From Vreelandella azerica (GTDB taxonomy: Bacteria; Pseudomonadota; Gammaproteobacteria; Pseudomonadales; Halomonadaceae), in NCBI RefSeq assembly GCF_013112225.1, contig NZ_JABFHI010000005.1, forward strand, positions 124,001-188,000: a stretch of 64,000 nucleotides of DNA, in the 5' to 3' direction. Of the stretch, positions 27,994 through 37,130 are shown piece by piece. A program made the position numbers and the translations under genes. The notes below the pieces were generated by a model, which made no database searches, had not been told where the DNA came from, and saw only the letters and a list, made by a program, of their open reading frames with translations. The stretch's first letter is position 1, and each line of letters starts with the position of its first letter.

Positions 27994-28635
27994 ACGCTGG
28001 TCGCGGGCCAAGCGCGGCCTGCCGGTAGACGATTCGTCAGCACCGGAAGAGAACACCTATACCGCTGAATCGTTTTCGTCGTCGGAAGTGATGGATGATG
28101 GAACCGTCAAGAAGGGGGGCGAGAGGTTGACGAGCCGCTAGAAGGGGCAGCTCATGAGGAGACGCCTCCTGCACCGGGAAGTCTGGATCACACCCTGCCT
28201 GACCCGGAAACCCTCGATGCCGGCAGCGACTTCAGTGCTTTCATGTCCCCTGGGGTCAGTAGTGCGTTGCGACGCAGGGCGCTTCGCCAGCTGTGGTCAA
28301 CCGGTGATTATAACCTTCGCGATGGGCTCAACGACTACGATCAGGATTTCAAGGCGCAGCTGAAACCCATGGCCGCTGACATGGCCGACAAGGTTAGACA
28401 ATGGTCTAAAAGAGTTGAAGACGCTCTGGAGGAACCGCCCGCAGATGATGCGCCGGATACGCACCCAATAGAAGAGGGTCATCAAGCAACGGAAGAGGGT
28501 AAAGATGCCACGCCAGGCGAAATTGCCGACTCTCAGGGGTGTCGCCGTCAAGGCAGCAGGCCCGTGATGCAAGTGGCGATAAAGGCCAATAGGCTTAACC
28601 CGCGTCATCGCTGCGTTGAAGTGTGTCACCAATGA
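27980..28635 (+). CDS. DUF3306 protein of the formate dehydrogenase operon
   Basis: The N-terminal MSRFERWSRAKRGLP and the C-terminal block FSALRRRALRQLW-type text with GLNDYDQDF are hallmarks of DUF3306. The frame breaks near 28116-28121 in a run of six G. One more G gives KKGGREVDEPLEGAAHEETP and restores a protein of about 218 residues. The middle is acidic and low in complexity. The last ~40 residues (after EIADSQG) look less family-like and could reflect another unresolved error. Its function is unknown. It always travels with DUF3305 and a multi-cluster ferredoxin, as here. Confidence 0.75.
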
Positions 28636-28774
28636 GATTGGAAAACGCCTCAGTTTCGCCATAAACTTAAACCAATATTAAGACGCGTCTTTTGCAGACG
28701 TGACAAAGCAAGACGCCAACTGAAATCCAAAACTATTAAAAATAACAACAATAAATATCTGACCGTGAGAGTAC

Positions 28775-30517
28775 ATGAATCAGCCAATCCCCCTGGCGTC
28801 TGTTGACGACCAGCGTAATAGTCAAGCCAAGGAAGCCGTACGCCAGCGTGTCTCCTGGCCGGTAAACCTGACGCCTGCCAACGTGACCTATCACAGCCGT
28901 GGCCATGCTCTGGTAGTGGGTAGTGAGCGCGAAGCCCGCCAAGCAGCGCGCTTGCTGATGACGGATGCCAACACCCCGGCGGGTCAGGGGTTGGCTTCCA
29001 TCACCCTGCTGTTTACCGCAGCCACGCAAGGCGGCGCGCTGGATAGCGATAGTGATCTGTTGGCGGCTACCCAGGCATTGACCACTCAGGCACTGACCCG
29101 GCATCAGGTTGAGCAACTGCAGATCAGCGGCTATCTGGGCGCCTTCAATGTTTGCATTGGCGGCGACGAGCCATTGGATCTGGCCCGCGCCTTGATCCAG
29201 CGTGAGGCGTTCGACCTGATTCTCGATTTGACCCCGACGCCCTGTATGGCAGTTGAACTTCCACCGCCGGGGTATATGCTTCTTGACTGGCAGGCTGATC
29301 AAGGGCGTCAAGAGACGCTGGCCGATTTTGCTGCCTTGACGGGCGAATTCGATAAGCCACGCTATTTCCAGGTCAACTCTGATCTGTGCGCGCACTCCTC
29401 CAGCGGTAACATCGGCTGTACCCGCTGCCTGGATGTCTGCCCGGCGGATGCCATTAGCAGCCATCAGGGGCGGATTGAGTCGCGTATCGAGATTGACCCT
29501 TTCCTTTGCCAGGGCGTAGGCAGCTGTACCAGCGCTTGCCCCACTGGGGCGATTGAATTCCGCCTGCCGGAAACCCGCCGCCAGCAGGAAACCCTGAGCA
29601 GCTGGCTCGGCGCCTATCGTGAGGCGGGTGGTACCCATCCGGTACTGCGCTTTGTGACCCACGACACCCTGGCAGCTGAGCAGCAGGCGAATGACCAGAC
29701 CGCTGGCCATGTGCTGGATATCCCGCTGGAAGAGCTGGGGTCGGCAGGCCACGATCAATGGCTGACCGGGCTGGCGGCAGGTGCCGCTGAAATTCGCGTT
29801 CAGTACCATCCTGACATGCCGGCACGGCTGAGCGCATTTCTGGACGCCCAATTGGCACAGGCGCGCGCGCTACTGGCCTCGTTTGGGCTGGAGAGTGAAC
29901 GCGTTCAGGCCCTATCCCCGGATGATCACGCGGCGCGTGATGCGCTACCCAAGAGGATGCCGCTCACCGAGCAGTCGCTGACCCTGACGGCACCTCAAAA
30001 GCGCGCGCGTTTCAATCAGGTGCTGGCGCGCCTGGCGGAACTGGGGGAGCCAACGCCTGAGCGTCAGGCCGTGCCTGCCGGCGCACCTTATGGTGCCATC
30101 GCGGTAGATAGCGATGCCTGCACCCTGTGTATGGCGTGCGTGAGCAGCTGTCCGACACCGGCCCTCAAGGCGGGTGGTGACCGGCCCGCATTAAGCTTTC
30201 TGGAAGCCGACTGTGTGCAGTGTGGGCTATGTGCTGACGCCTGCCCGGAGCAGGCGATTACTCTGATGCCCGGTTTTCTGGCGGCCCCTGAGCGCGAAAC
30301 GCGCCAGGTCTGCCATGAAGAGGCGGCGTTTGAATGTATCAACTGCGGCAAGCCGTTTGCCACGGTCAGCACCGTTGCAGCCATCAAGCAGAAACTGGCG
30401 GATCACCCCTATTTTGCGGGCGATGCCATGGCGCGCCTGGAAATGTGCGAGGACTGCCGAGTGAAAGATGTCTGGCAGAATATGGCTCGCGACCCTGATG
30501 CACAATTGAAGGTGTAA
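28775..30517 (+). CDS. Multi-cluster 4Fe-4S ferredoxin protein of the formate dehydrogenase operon
   Basis: This 580-residue cytoplasmic-looking protein has at least four ferredoxin-type clusters in two pairs: CTRCLDVCPADAI and CQGVGSCTSACPTGAI near residues 214-265, then CTLCMACVSSCP and CVQCGLCADACPEQAI near 450-495. CINCGKPF and CEDCR follow near the C-terminus. No signal peptide or membrane helix is seen. Homologues sit in the same place in many proteobacterial formate dehydrogenase loci, but no defined role is established. Electron transfer or Fe-S assembly for the enzyme is plausible. It precedes the TorD-like chaperone by only a few bases. Confidence 0.85.
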   Translation: MNQPIPLASVDDQRNSQAKEAVRQRVSWPVNLTPANVTYHSRGHALVVGSEREARQAARLLMTDANTPAGQGLASITLLFTAATQGGALDSDSDLLAATQALTTQALTRHQVEQLQISGYLGAFNVCIGGDEPLDLARALIQREAFDLILDLTPTPCMAVELPPPGYMLLDWQADQGRQETLADFAALTGEFDKPRYFQVNSDLCAHSSSGNIGCTRCLDVCPADAISSHQGRIESRIEIDPFLCQGVGSCTSACPTGAIEFRLPETRRQQETLSSWLGAYREAGGTHPVLRFVTHDTLAAEQQANDQTAGHVLDIPLEELGSAGHDQWLTGLAAGAAEIRVQYHPDMPARLSAFLDAQLAQARALLASFGLESERVQALSPDDHAARDALPKRMPLTEQSLTLTAPQKRARFNQVLARLAELGEPTPERQAVPAGAPYGAIAVDSDACTLCMACVSSCPTPALKAGGDRPALSFLEADCVQCGLCADACPEQAITLMPGFLAAPERETRQVCHEEAAFECINCGKPFATVSTVAAIKQKLADHPYFAGDAMARLEMCEDCRVKDVWQNMARDPDAQLKV

Positions 30518-30520
30518 TGC

Positions 30521-31184
30521 ATGACCACGATGAGCACAACATCACATGATGTAGCCTCTGGCTCACCGCAAGCGGCCCTTGAACTGAGTGAGGAAGATGC
30601 CCTGCGCGCCGATATCTATGGGTTACTCGCTGTGCTTTTGCGCCAGGCCCCGGATGCTGAGCTGCTTGACTGGCTGAGTGGGCTTGAAATTGACGCCGAC
30701 GGCACCCCTTGACCCTGGCCTGGCGGGCGCTGTCGCAGGCCGCCCAGGCGGCCAGCCCCGATACCCTTGAGCGCGCCCACTTTCGTCATCTGGTCGGCGT
30801 CATTCAGGGTGATATTACCCCTTACGCTTCCTGGTATCGTCAGGGTGAGCTGATGGAAACCGCCTTGCTGGAATTGCGCCAGGATCTCAGGGCGCTGGGC
30901 TTTGAGCGAACGACAAATACACCGGAGCCGGAAGATCATCTGGCGGCGCTGTGTGAAGTGATGGCGATGCTGGTCACGGATGCGGCAAAGCCTCGTCAGG
31001 CAAGCTTCTTTTTCACCATCTTGCGCCCTGGGCGCCCCATTGCTGGGGTGATCTGGCCAGGGTGGATAGTGCGTTTTATGCGGCCCTAGGTGACTTGGGC
31101 CGCGCCTTTATGGAAAGCGAATCGGCTCGGCTGCAAGAAGCGGCAAGCCAGTCGGCGGTGCGGATCGTCTCGCCCGCCGAGTAA
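30521..31184 (+). CDS. TorD/DmsD-family molybdoenzyme chaperone
   Basis: TorD-type chaperones bind the Tat leader of a molybdoenzyme and hold it until the cofactor is loaded. Two single-base losses break the frame: one C near 30707-30711 (giving DADGTPLTLAWRALSQ) and one T near 31018-31023 (giving FFFHHLAPWAPHCWGDL). With both restored the protein is about 221 residues and ends at the TAA at 31182-31184. Family marks are the AALCEVMAML helix and the HLAPW segment followed by FYAALGDLGRAFME. Its client is most likely FdhA, which has a Tat signal and lies just downstream. Confidence 0.85.
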
Positions 31185-31278
31185 GACCGGACTATATAAA
31201 AATATCAGGCATCGGCTGCATCAGAACGTATTCTCCTGTGGCCGACAACACCTGATCCGTGCAGAGAGGAGAGCCCCG

Positions 31279-31509
31279 ATGTCCACATCAAGTCCCGTTA
31301 ACCCGAGTGATGGCAGCGCCCAAAACCCTGAGCGGCGTCGTTTCATGAAAACGGTGGGTTTAGGTACAGCGGCGGCCGGTGCCGCAGCAGCGGTAGGTCA
31401 TGTGACCCTGGCCAATGCCAAGGAAACGCCTGCTCGCAGTGAAGCACCTTCGCTCAACTACCGTGAAACCGAGCATATTCGCGCCTTCTACGCGACCCTG
31501 CGTGATTAA
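31279..31509 (+). CDS. Small Tat-signal protein of the formate dehydrogenase region
   Basis: This 76-residue protein has a twin-arginine leader (ERRRFMKTVGLGTAAAGAAA) followed by a short tail of about 40 residues. It matches the 'formate dehydrogenase region TAT target' family. Such proteins sit directly before fdhA in many proteobacteria and are thought to be exported with, or to help, the enzyme. No function is proven. The ATG at 31279 has GAGAGGAGAG just upstream. The gap to fdhA is 24 bases. Confidence 0.85.
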   Translation: MSTSSPVNPSDGSAQNPERRRFMKTVGLGTAAAGAAAAVGHVTLANAKETPARSEAPSLNYRETEHIRAFYATLRD

Positions 31510-31533
31510 CCGGCCACCGCCAGGAGAACTGCC

Positions 31534-34382
31534 ATGCGTTTAACTCGCAAAACTAACACCAAGGCGAGCGGGCTGGGTATCAGCCGCCGCCAGTTCCTGA
31601 AGCGCAGCGGTGCCGCGACCGGCGGTATTGCCGCTGCTGGCTTTATGGGCGCGCCGATGATGCAGCGCGCTGAGTCTGCCGATAAGACCCCAGTGCTGGA
31701 TTCCCCCGTTGAAACCAAGCGCACGGTCTGCTCCCACTGTTCAGTGGGCTGTGGTGTTTATGCCGAAGTTCAGGAAGGTATCTGGACCAAGCAGGAGCCT
31801 GCCTTTGACCATCCCATCAACCGCGGCGCCCACTGTGCCAAGGGTGCGGCGCTGCGTCAGCACGGCCATTCCAGCCGTCGTCTGAAATATCCCATGAAGT
31901 TGGTGGATGGCGAGTGGCAGCGGCTGAGCTGGGAAGATGCTATCGAAGAAATCGGCAGCAAGGTGCTGGAGCTGTCTGAACAGTACAGCCCCGACAGCAT
32001 CTACTGGTTGGGTTCGGCCAAGTTCAATAACGAACAGGCCTACCTGATGCGCAAGTTTGCTGCCCTGGCCGGTACCAACAACACTGACCACCAGGCGCGT
32101 ATCTGCCACTCCACCACAGTGGCAGGGGTGGCCAATACCTGGGGTTATGGGGCGATGACCAACTCGCTCAATGATATCCAGAACTCCAAGTCGATCATGT
32201 TTATCGGCTCCAACCCCAGCGAAGCCCATCCGGTGGCCATGCAGCATATCCTGCTGGCCAAGGAGCGCAGCCACGCCCAGATTATCGTGGTCGACCCGCG
32301 CTTCACCCGCACGGCGGCCAAGGCAGACAGCTTTGTGCGTATTCGCCCAGGCTCGGATGTGGCCTTTATCTGGGGCCTTTTGTGGCACATCTTTGAAAAT
32401 GGTTGGGAAGACCGCGAGTACATTGACCAGCGCGTCTATGCGCTGGATGAAGTGCGCGCTGAAGTGGCTAATTTCACACCTTCCGAAGTTGAGCGGATTA
32501 CCGGCGTACCCGAAGCGGCCATGTTTGACACGGCCAAGCGTCTGGCGGATAACCGCCCGGGCTGCATTGTCTGGTGTATGGGCGGCACCCAGCACACCAC
32601 GGGCAACAACAACACTCGCGCTTACTGCATTCTGGAGCTGGCGCTGGGCAATATCGGTAAATCCGGTGGCGGTGCCAACATCTTCCGTGGCCATGACAAC
32701 GTTCAGGGCGCCACCGATCTTGGCTTGATGTCCCACTCGCTGCCTGGCTATTACGGCCTTTCTGAAGGTGCCTGGCGCCACTGGGCTGGCGTTTGGGGGC
32801 TGGACTACGAGTGGCTGCAGAGCCGCTTTGACCAGACCGAGTACACCGATGGCAAGCCGATGCATTCCAGTGGGATTACCGTCTCGCGCTGGATCGACGG
32901 CGTGCTGGAAGAAGATGAAAACATCTCCCAGCGTTCCAAGCTGAAGGCGATGTTCTACTGGGGCCACGCGGTCAACTCCCAGACCCGTGGCACGGAAATG
33001 CAGCAGGCCATGAAGCAGCTGGAAATGATGGTCATCGTCGACCCTTATCCGACCGTGGCAGGCGTCATGCACGACCGCACCGATGGCGTCTACCTGCTGC
33101 CCGCGGCTACCCAGTTTGAAACCACCGGCAGTGTGACCGCCACTAACCGCTCTATCCAGTGGCGCGATCAGGTTATCGAGCCGCTGTTCGAGTCCAAACC
33201 CGATCATGAAATCATGTACCTGCTGGCGCAGAAGCTCGGCTTTGCCAACGAGCTGTTCAAGAACATTCGCGTCGAGAACAACCGCCCGGTGACTGAAGAT
33301 ATTACCCGTGAGTTCAATGCTGGCATGTGGACGGTCGGCTACACCGGCCAGAGCCCGGAGCGCCTGAAGGAACACCAGAAGAACTGGCACACCTTCAGCT
33401 TCCGCGACCTCAAGGCGGAAGGTGGCCCAGCGGATGGCGATTACTACGGCCTGCCGTGGCCCTGCTGGGGCACCGCTGAAATGGGCCATCCCGGTACGCC
33501 GATTCTGTACGACACCAGCAAGCCGGTAGCTGAAGGCGGGCTGACCTTCCGTGCCCGCTTCGGGGTTGAACGTGACGGTGACAATCTCCTCGCGGACGGC
33601 TCCTTCAGTGCCGGTTCTGATATCGAAGATGGCTACCCTGAGTTTACCGCCCAGATGCTCAAGGATCTGGGCTGGTGGGATGACCTGACCGAAGCAGAAA
33701 AAACCGCCGCCGACGGCAAGAACTGGAAAACTGACCTGTCCGGTGGTATTCAACGGGTTGCCATTGCCCATGGCTGTGCGCCCTTTGGTAATGCCAAGGC
33801 GCGCTGTAATGTGTGGACTTTCCCGGATCCGATTCCCAAGCACCGCGAGCCGCTTTATACCAGCCGCCGCGATCTGGTTGAGGATTACCCGACCTGGGAC
33901 GACGTGGCCTCGCATTATCGCCTGCCTACTCTTTACAAGAGCATTCAGGAAAACGACAACAGCGACCGTTACCCGATCATCCTGACCTCGGGACGCCTGG
34001 TGGAATACGAAGGCGGTGGGGAAGAAACCCGTTCCATGTCGTGGCTTGCTGAGCTGCAGCAGGAAATGTTTGTCGAGATCAACCCGGCACTGGCCAATGA
34101 TCACGGTATCCGTGATGGCGACATGGTCTGGGTGGAGGGTGCCGAAGGCGGGCGCGTCAAGGTGAAAGCCCTGGTGACCCCCGCGTGGCGCGTGAGGTGG
34201 TGTTCATGCCGTTCCACTTCGGTGGCATGTTCCAGGGTGAAAGCCTGCATGACCGCTACCCGGATGGAACCGCCCCCTATGTATTGGGTGAAGCGGCCAA
34301 TACGGCGACCACCTACGGCTACGACACCGTGACGCAGATGCAAGAAACCAAATGCACACTGTGCCGCCTTGAGCGCGCCTGA
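31534..34382 (+). CDS. fdhA: Formate dehydrogenase, catalytic molybdopterin subunit
   Basis: This is the catalytic subunit that oxidises formate to CO2. It has a Tat signal (S17-RRQFLK), a 4Fe-4S cluster (C66, C69, C73, C101) and a molybdenum-ligand Cys at 191 in ARICHSTTV. Selenocysteine enzymes would have a TGA there, so this is the Cys form. The frame breaks near 34179-34183 in a run of five C. One more C gives LVTPRVAREVVFMPFHFGG and ends at 34382 (CTLCRLERA), about 949 residues. The Tat leader puts it on the periplasmic side, with electrons passing to the FdhB ferredoxin subunit and cytochrome b. It resembles the three-subunit quinone-linked proteobacterial enzymes, not soluble NAD-dependent ones. 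Confidence 0.95.
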
Positions 34383-34441
34383 CACCCTGACTGACAGCCA
34401 AGCGGCGCGGGTAAACCCCGCGCCGTGCGAGGAGAAACATC

Positions 34442-35056
34442 ATGGCACAAATGAAATTCATGTGTGACGCCGAACGCTGCATCGAGTGCAACGGCTGTGT
34501 CACCGCCTGTAAGAATGCCAACGACGTCGAGTGGGGCATTCAGCGCCGCCGCGTGGTTACCCTGAATGATGGTGAAGCCGACGAGATGTCGATCTCGGTA
34601 GCCTGTATGCATTGTGACGACGCGCCGTGTATGGCCGTCTGCCCGACCGACTGCTTCTATAAGACCGATGACGGCATTGTCCTGCACGATAAAGACCTGT
34701 GTATCGGCTGTGGTTACTGCCTGTATGCCTGCCCCTTTGGCGCGCCCCAGTTCCCGCAGCAGAACGCCTTTGGCGAGCGCGGCAAGATGGACAAGTGCAC
34801 CTTCTGTGCCGGTGGCCCGGCGGAAACCAAGGAAGAAGAGTACGAGAAATACGGCGCCAACCGCATTGCCGAAGGCAAGCTGCCGCTATGTGCAGAAATG
34901 TGTTCCACCAAGGCGCTGCTGGCCGGTGATGCTCAGGAAGTGGCCGATATCTTCCGCCAGCGTGTGGTTCAGCGTGGCCATCCGGACGGTGCCTGGTCAG
35001 GCAACCCTCAGGCCAGTGCTGATGACCTCGCCTATGACGCCGCCCGCAAAGGGTAA
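34442..35056 (+). CDS. fdhB: Formate dehydrogenase, iron-sulfur subunit
   Basis: This 204-residue electron-transfer subunit carries four cysteine groups for 4Fe-4S clusters: CDAERCIECNGCVTACKN, CMHCDDAPCMAVCP, CIGCGYCLYACPFGAP and the mixed pair CTFCAGG with LCAEMC. It has no signal of its own and is expected to be co-exported with FdhA. GGAGAAACATC precedes the ATG. It lies between fdhA and fdhC in one operon. Confidence 0.94.
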   Translation: MAQMKFMCDAERCIECNGCVTACKNANDVEWGIQRRRVVTLNDGEADEMSISVACMHCDDAPCMAVCPTDCFYKTDDGIVLHDKDLCIGCGYCLYACPFGAPQFPQQNAFGERGKMDKCTFCAGGPAETKEEEYEKYGANRIAEGKLPLCAEMCSTKALLAGDAQEVADIFRQRVVQRGHPDGAWSGNPQASADDLAYDAARKG

Positions 35057-35067
35057 GGAGGCTTGTC

Positions 35068-36126
35068 ATGACTCATAACAAAACGGGCCTGTGGCGCTGG
35101 CTGTGTGTCACGCTGATGCTGCTGGCAAGCCTGGGCATGGCGTCGCTGGCCAGTGCACAGTCCACCTCGGAAAGTGAAATGGTCACGGCGGCGCCGGGCA
35201 TTGATGCTGATCAATGGCGCCAGGTGCGCAGCGGCGAAACTGGCCCCAACTACCGTGATACGCGCTTTGACAGCAACTACAACCTCGTCAACTCAAGCGG
35301 TGAAACCTGGCGCCAGTGGCGTAACCGCTGGGTCTCACCGTTCGGCTTGATCGCCATCGGGGGTATGGCAGCAGCCATTGCGCTGTTTTACATCATCATT
35401 GGGCGCAAATATCTGGAGGAGCCGCGCACAGGTCGCAAGCTGTTTCGCTGGTCGCTGTTGATGCGCTCGTTGCATTGGACGGTTGCTTCGTTGTTTATCG
35501 TCCTGGCGCTCACTGGCCTTAACCTGCTGTTTGGCAAGTTTGTATTTCGCAGCCTGTTGGGTGATGGAGCCTGGGCGTGGATGGTGTCCACCTCTAAGGT
35601 GCTGCACAACTACCTCGGGCCAATCTTTGGTGTGCTGCTCGTTATTCTGTTGATCAGCATGATCAAGGAAAACATGCCCAAAAAGCATGATCTTGAATGG
35701 TTCAAGAAAGGCGGTGGCCTGTTCGGTAAGGAACATGTCGACGCCGGGTTCTGCAACGGCGGTGAAAAAGCCTGGTACTGGCTGCTGGCGTCAGTGGGTT
35801 TGCTGGTCGTGGCCAGTGGCTTTGTACTCGACTTCCCCAACTTCAATCAGGGCCGCGATACCATGCAGTGGGCAAACCTGATTCATGCGGTGGGTGCCCT
35901 GGGGCTGACAGCCGTCTCATTAGGCCATATCTATATCGGCACCTTGGGTACTGAAGGGGCACTGGAAGGTATGACAACCGGCTACGTGGACGAAACCTGG
36001 GCGAAAGAGCACCACAATCTCTGGTATGAAGAAGTCAAGGATCAGGCGCTGACGGAAGACGAAATCGCTGCGCAGAAAAGTGCCGGTAGCGCAGGTACAG
36101 ACAGCGCGCCATCAAGCTCCGGCTAG
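35068..36126 (+). CDS. fdhC: Formate dehydrogenase, cytochrome b membrane subunit
   Basis: This 352-residue gamma subunit anchors the enzyme and passes electrons to quinone. It starts with a Sec-type signal (LCVTLMLLASLGMASLASAQ), followed by a periplasmic stretch. About four membrane helices follow, with histidines suited to haem b ligation (SLHWTVASLF, LHNYLGPIFG, LIHAVGALGL, GHIYIGT). The C-terminus is hydrophilic. AAGGAGG precedes the ATG, and a strong terminator follows at 36181. Confidence 0.93.
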   Translation: MTHNKTGLWRWLCVTLMLLASLGMASLASAQSTSESEMVTAAPGIDADQWRQVRSGETGPNYRDTRFDSNYNLVNSSGETWRQWRNRWVSPFGLIAIGGMAAAIALFYIIIGRKYLEEPRTGRKLFRWSLLMRSLHWTVASLFIVLALTGLNLLFGKFVFRSLLGDGAWAWMVSTSKVLHNYLGPIFGVLLVILLISMIKENMPKKHDLEWFKKGGGLFGKEHVDAGFCNGGEKAWYWLLASVGLLVVASGFVLDFPNFNQGRDTMQWANLIHAVGALGLTAVSLGHIYIGTLGTEGALEGMTTGYVDETWAKEHHNLWYEEVKDQALTEDEIAAQKSAGSAGTDSAPSSSG

Positions 36127-36180
36127 CGATGTGAAAGCGGTGATACGTCACCGCTCTCTAACTGATTTTTAACTGCTCTG

Positions 36181-36220
36181 ATAACAAAAGACACCGCCTT
36201 CGGGCGGTGTCTTTTGTTAT
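36181..36220 (+). terminator. Strong terminator of the formate dehydrogenase operon
   Basis: A perfect 18-base inverted repeat (ATAACAAAAGACACCGCC and its complement) closes over a TTCG loop and includes a TCTTTTGTT tail. The symmetry means that it could work in both directions. Confidence 0.92.
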
Positions 36221-36264
36221 GCTGTCGGCAGTTGCGACAAGCCCATTGAATGAGAGGAAAGATC

Positions 36265-36603
36265 ATGCCAGCCTTTGATGAACTCGACCCGGCAACACGC
36301 ACAGAGCTTGAAGCCGCCGCCTTTCGCCGCCTGTTAACCCACCTGGACGACAACAAGGACGTGCAGAATATCGACCTGATGATTCTGGCCGATTTCTGCC
36401 GTAACTGCCTGTCCAAATGGCTGGTGGCAGCCGCTGAGGAAAAGGGCGCCGAGCTGGATTATGACGCCGCCCGTGACTACGTTTACGGCATGCCCTATAG
36501 CGAATGGAAGGAACATTACCAGGCACCTGCTACCCCCGAACAGCTGGCCGCCTTTGAAGCACGTCAGGCAAACAAGAAAGCCAGCGGCAGCCAGGAGGCA
36601 TAG
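36265..36603 (+). CDS. DUF1244 family protein
   Basis: This 112-residue protein matches DUF1244, a short family widespread in proteobacteria. The core is LADFCRNCLSKWLVAAAEEKG followed by the RDYVYGMPYSEWK block. The CRNC pair could bind metal. Its function is unknown. The ATG at 36265 is preceded by AGAGGA. A start at 36250 would lack a site. It is followed closely by moaB, but nothing ties it firmly to Moco synthesis. Confidence 0.88.
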   Translation: MPAFDELDPATRTELEAAAFRRLLTHLDDNKDVQNIDLMILADFCRNCLSKWLVAAAEEKGAELDYDAARDYVYGMPYSEWKEHYQAPATPEQLAAFEARQANKKASGSQEA

Positions 36604-36608
36604 CGACC

Positions 36609-37130
36609 ATGAGTGAGCCAATGATTCCCCTGGGAGTGGCGGTATTGACCGTTTCGGATACCCGCACTGAAGACACCGACCGCAGCGGTCAGGCGCTGGT
36701 AGAGCGCGCCACCAGCGCTGGCCACCGGTTGGTCGACAAACGTATCGTAGTGGATGATATCTATCAGATCCGTGCCGTGGTCTCCGCCTGGATCGCTGAT
36801 CCTGAAGTGCAGGTGATTATCTCCACCGGCGGCACCGGCTTTACTGGCCGTGACTCCACCCCGGAAGCAATGTCCGTGCTGTTTGACAAGCGCATAGAAG
36901 GCTTTGGCGAGCGTTTCCGCCTGCTCAGCGGCGAGGAAATCGGCAGCTCAACGATCCAGAGTCGCTGCCTGGCTGGGTTGGCCAATGCCACCGTCATCTT
37001 CTGCCTGCCTGGCTCTACCGGCGCCTGCCGCACCGGCTGGGACGGTATTCTCGCCGAGCAGCTGGATAGCCGTCACAAGCCGTGTAACTTCGCCAATCTG
37101 GTCATCCCCGAGCGAGGCCAGCATGGCTGA
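36609..37130 (+). CDS. moaB: Molybdenum cofactor biosynthesis protein B
   Basis: MoaB/MogA-type proteins adenylylate molybdopterin before molybdenum insertion. The 173-residue product has the signature ISTGGTGFTGRDSTPEA and the substrate loop LPGSTGACRTGWD. It overlaps the start of the second moeA by eight bases, so the pair is translationally coupled. These are the two consecutive late steps of Moco synthesis. Confidence 0.94.
   Translation: MSEPMIPLGVAVLTVSDTRTEDTDRSGQALVERATSAGHRLVDKRIVVDDIYQIRAVVSAWIADPEVQVIISTGGTGFTGRDSTPEAMSVLFDKRIEGFGERFRLLSGEEIGSSTIQSRCLAGLANATVIFCLPGSTGACRTGWDGILAEQLDSRHKPCNFANLVIPERGQHG

Noticed and set aside
31741..34104. A 787-codon open frame on the strand opposite fdhA
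   Set aside because: It is antisense to a well-supported formate dehydrogenase gene, has no recognisable domain, and reflects the high GC and codon bias of fdhA.
31534..34382. Selenocysteine formate dehydrogenase
   Set aside because: The active-site codon encodes Cys (ARICHS). The only frame break is at a C run near the 3' end, not at a TGA in the active site.
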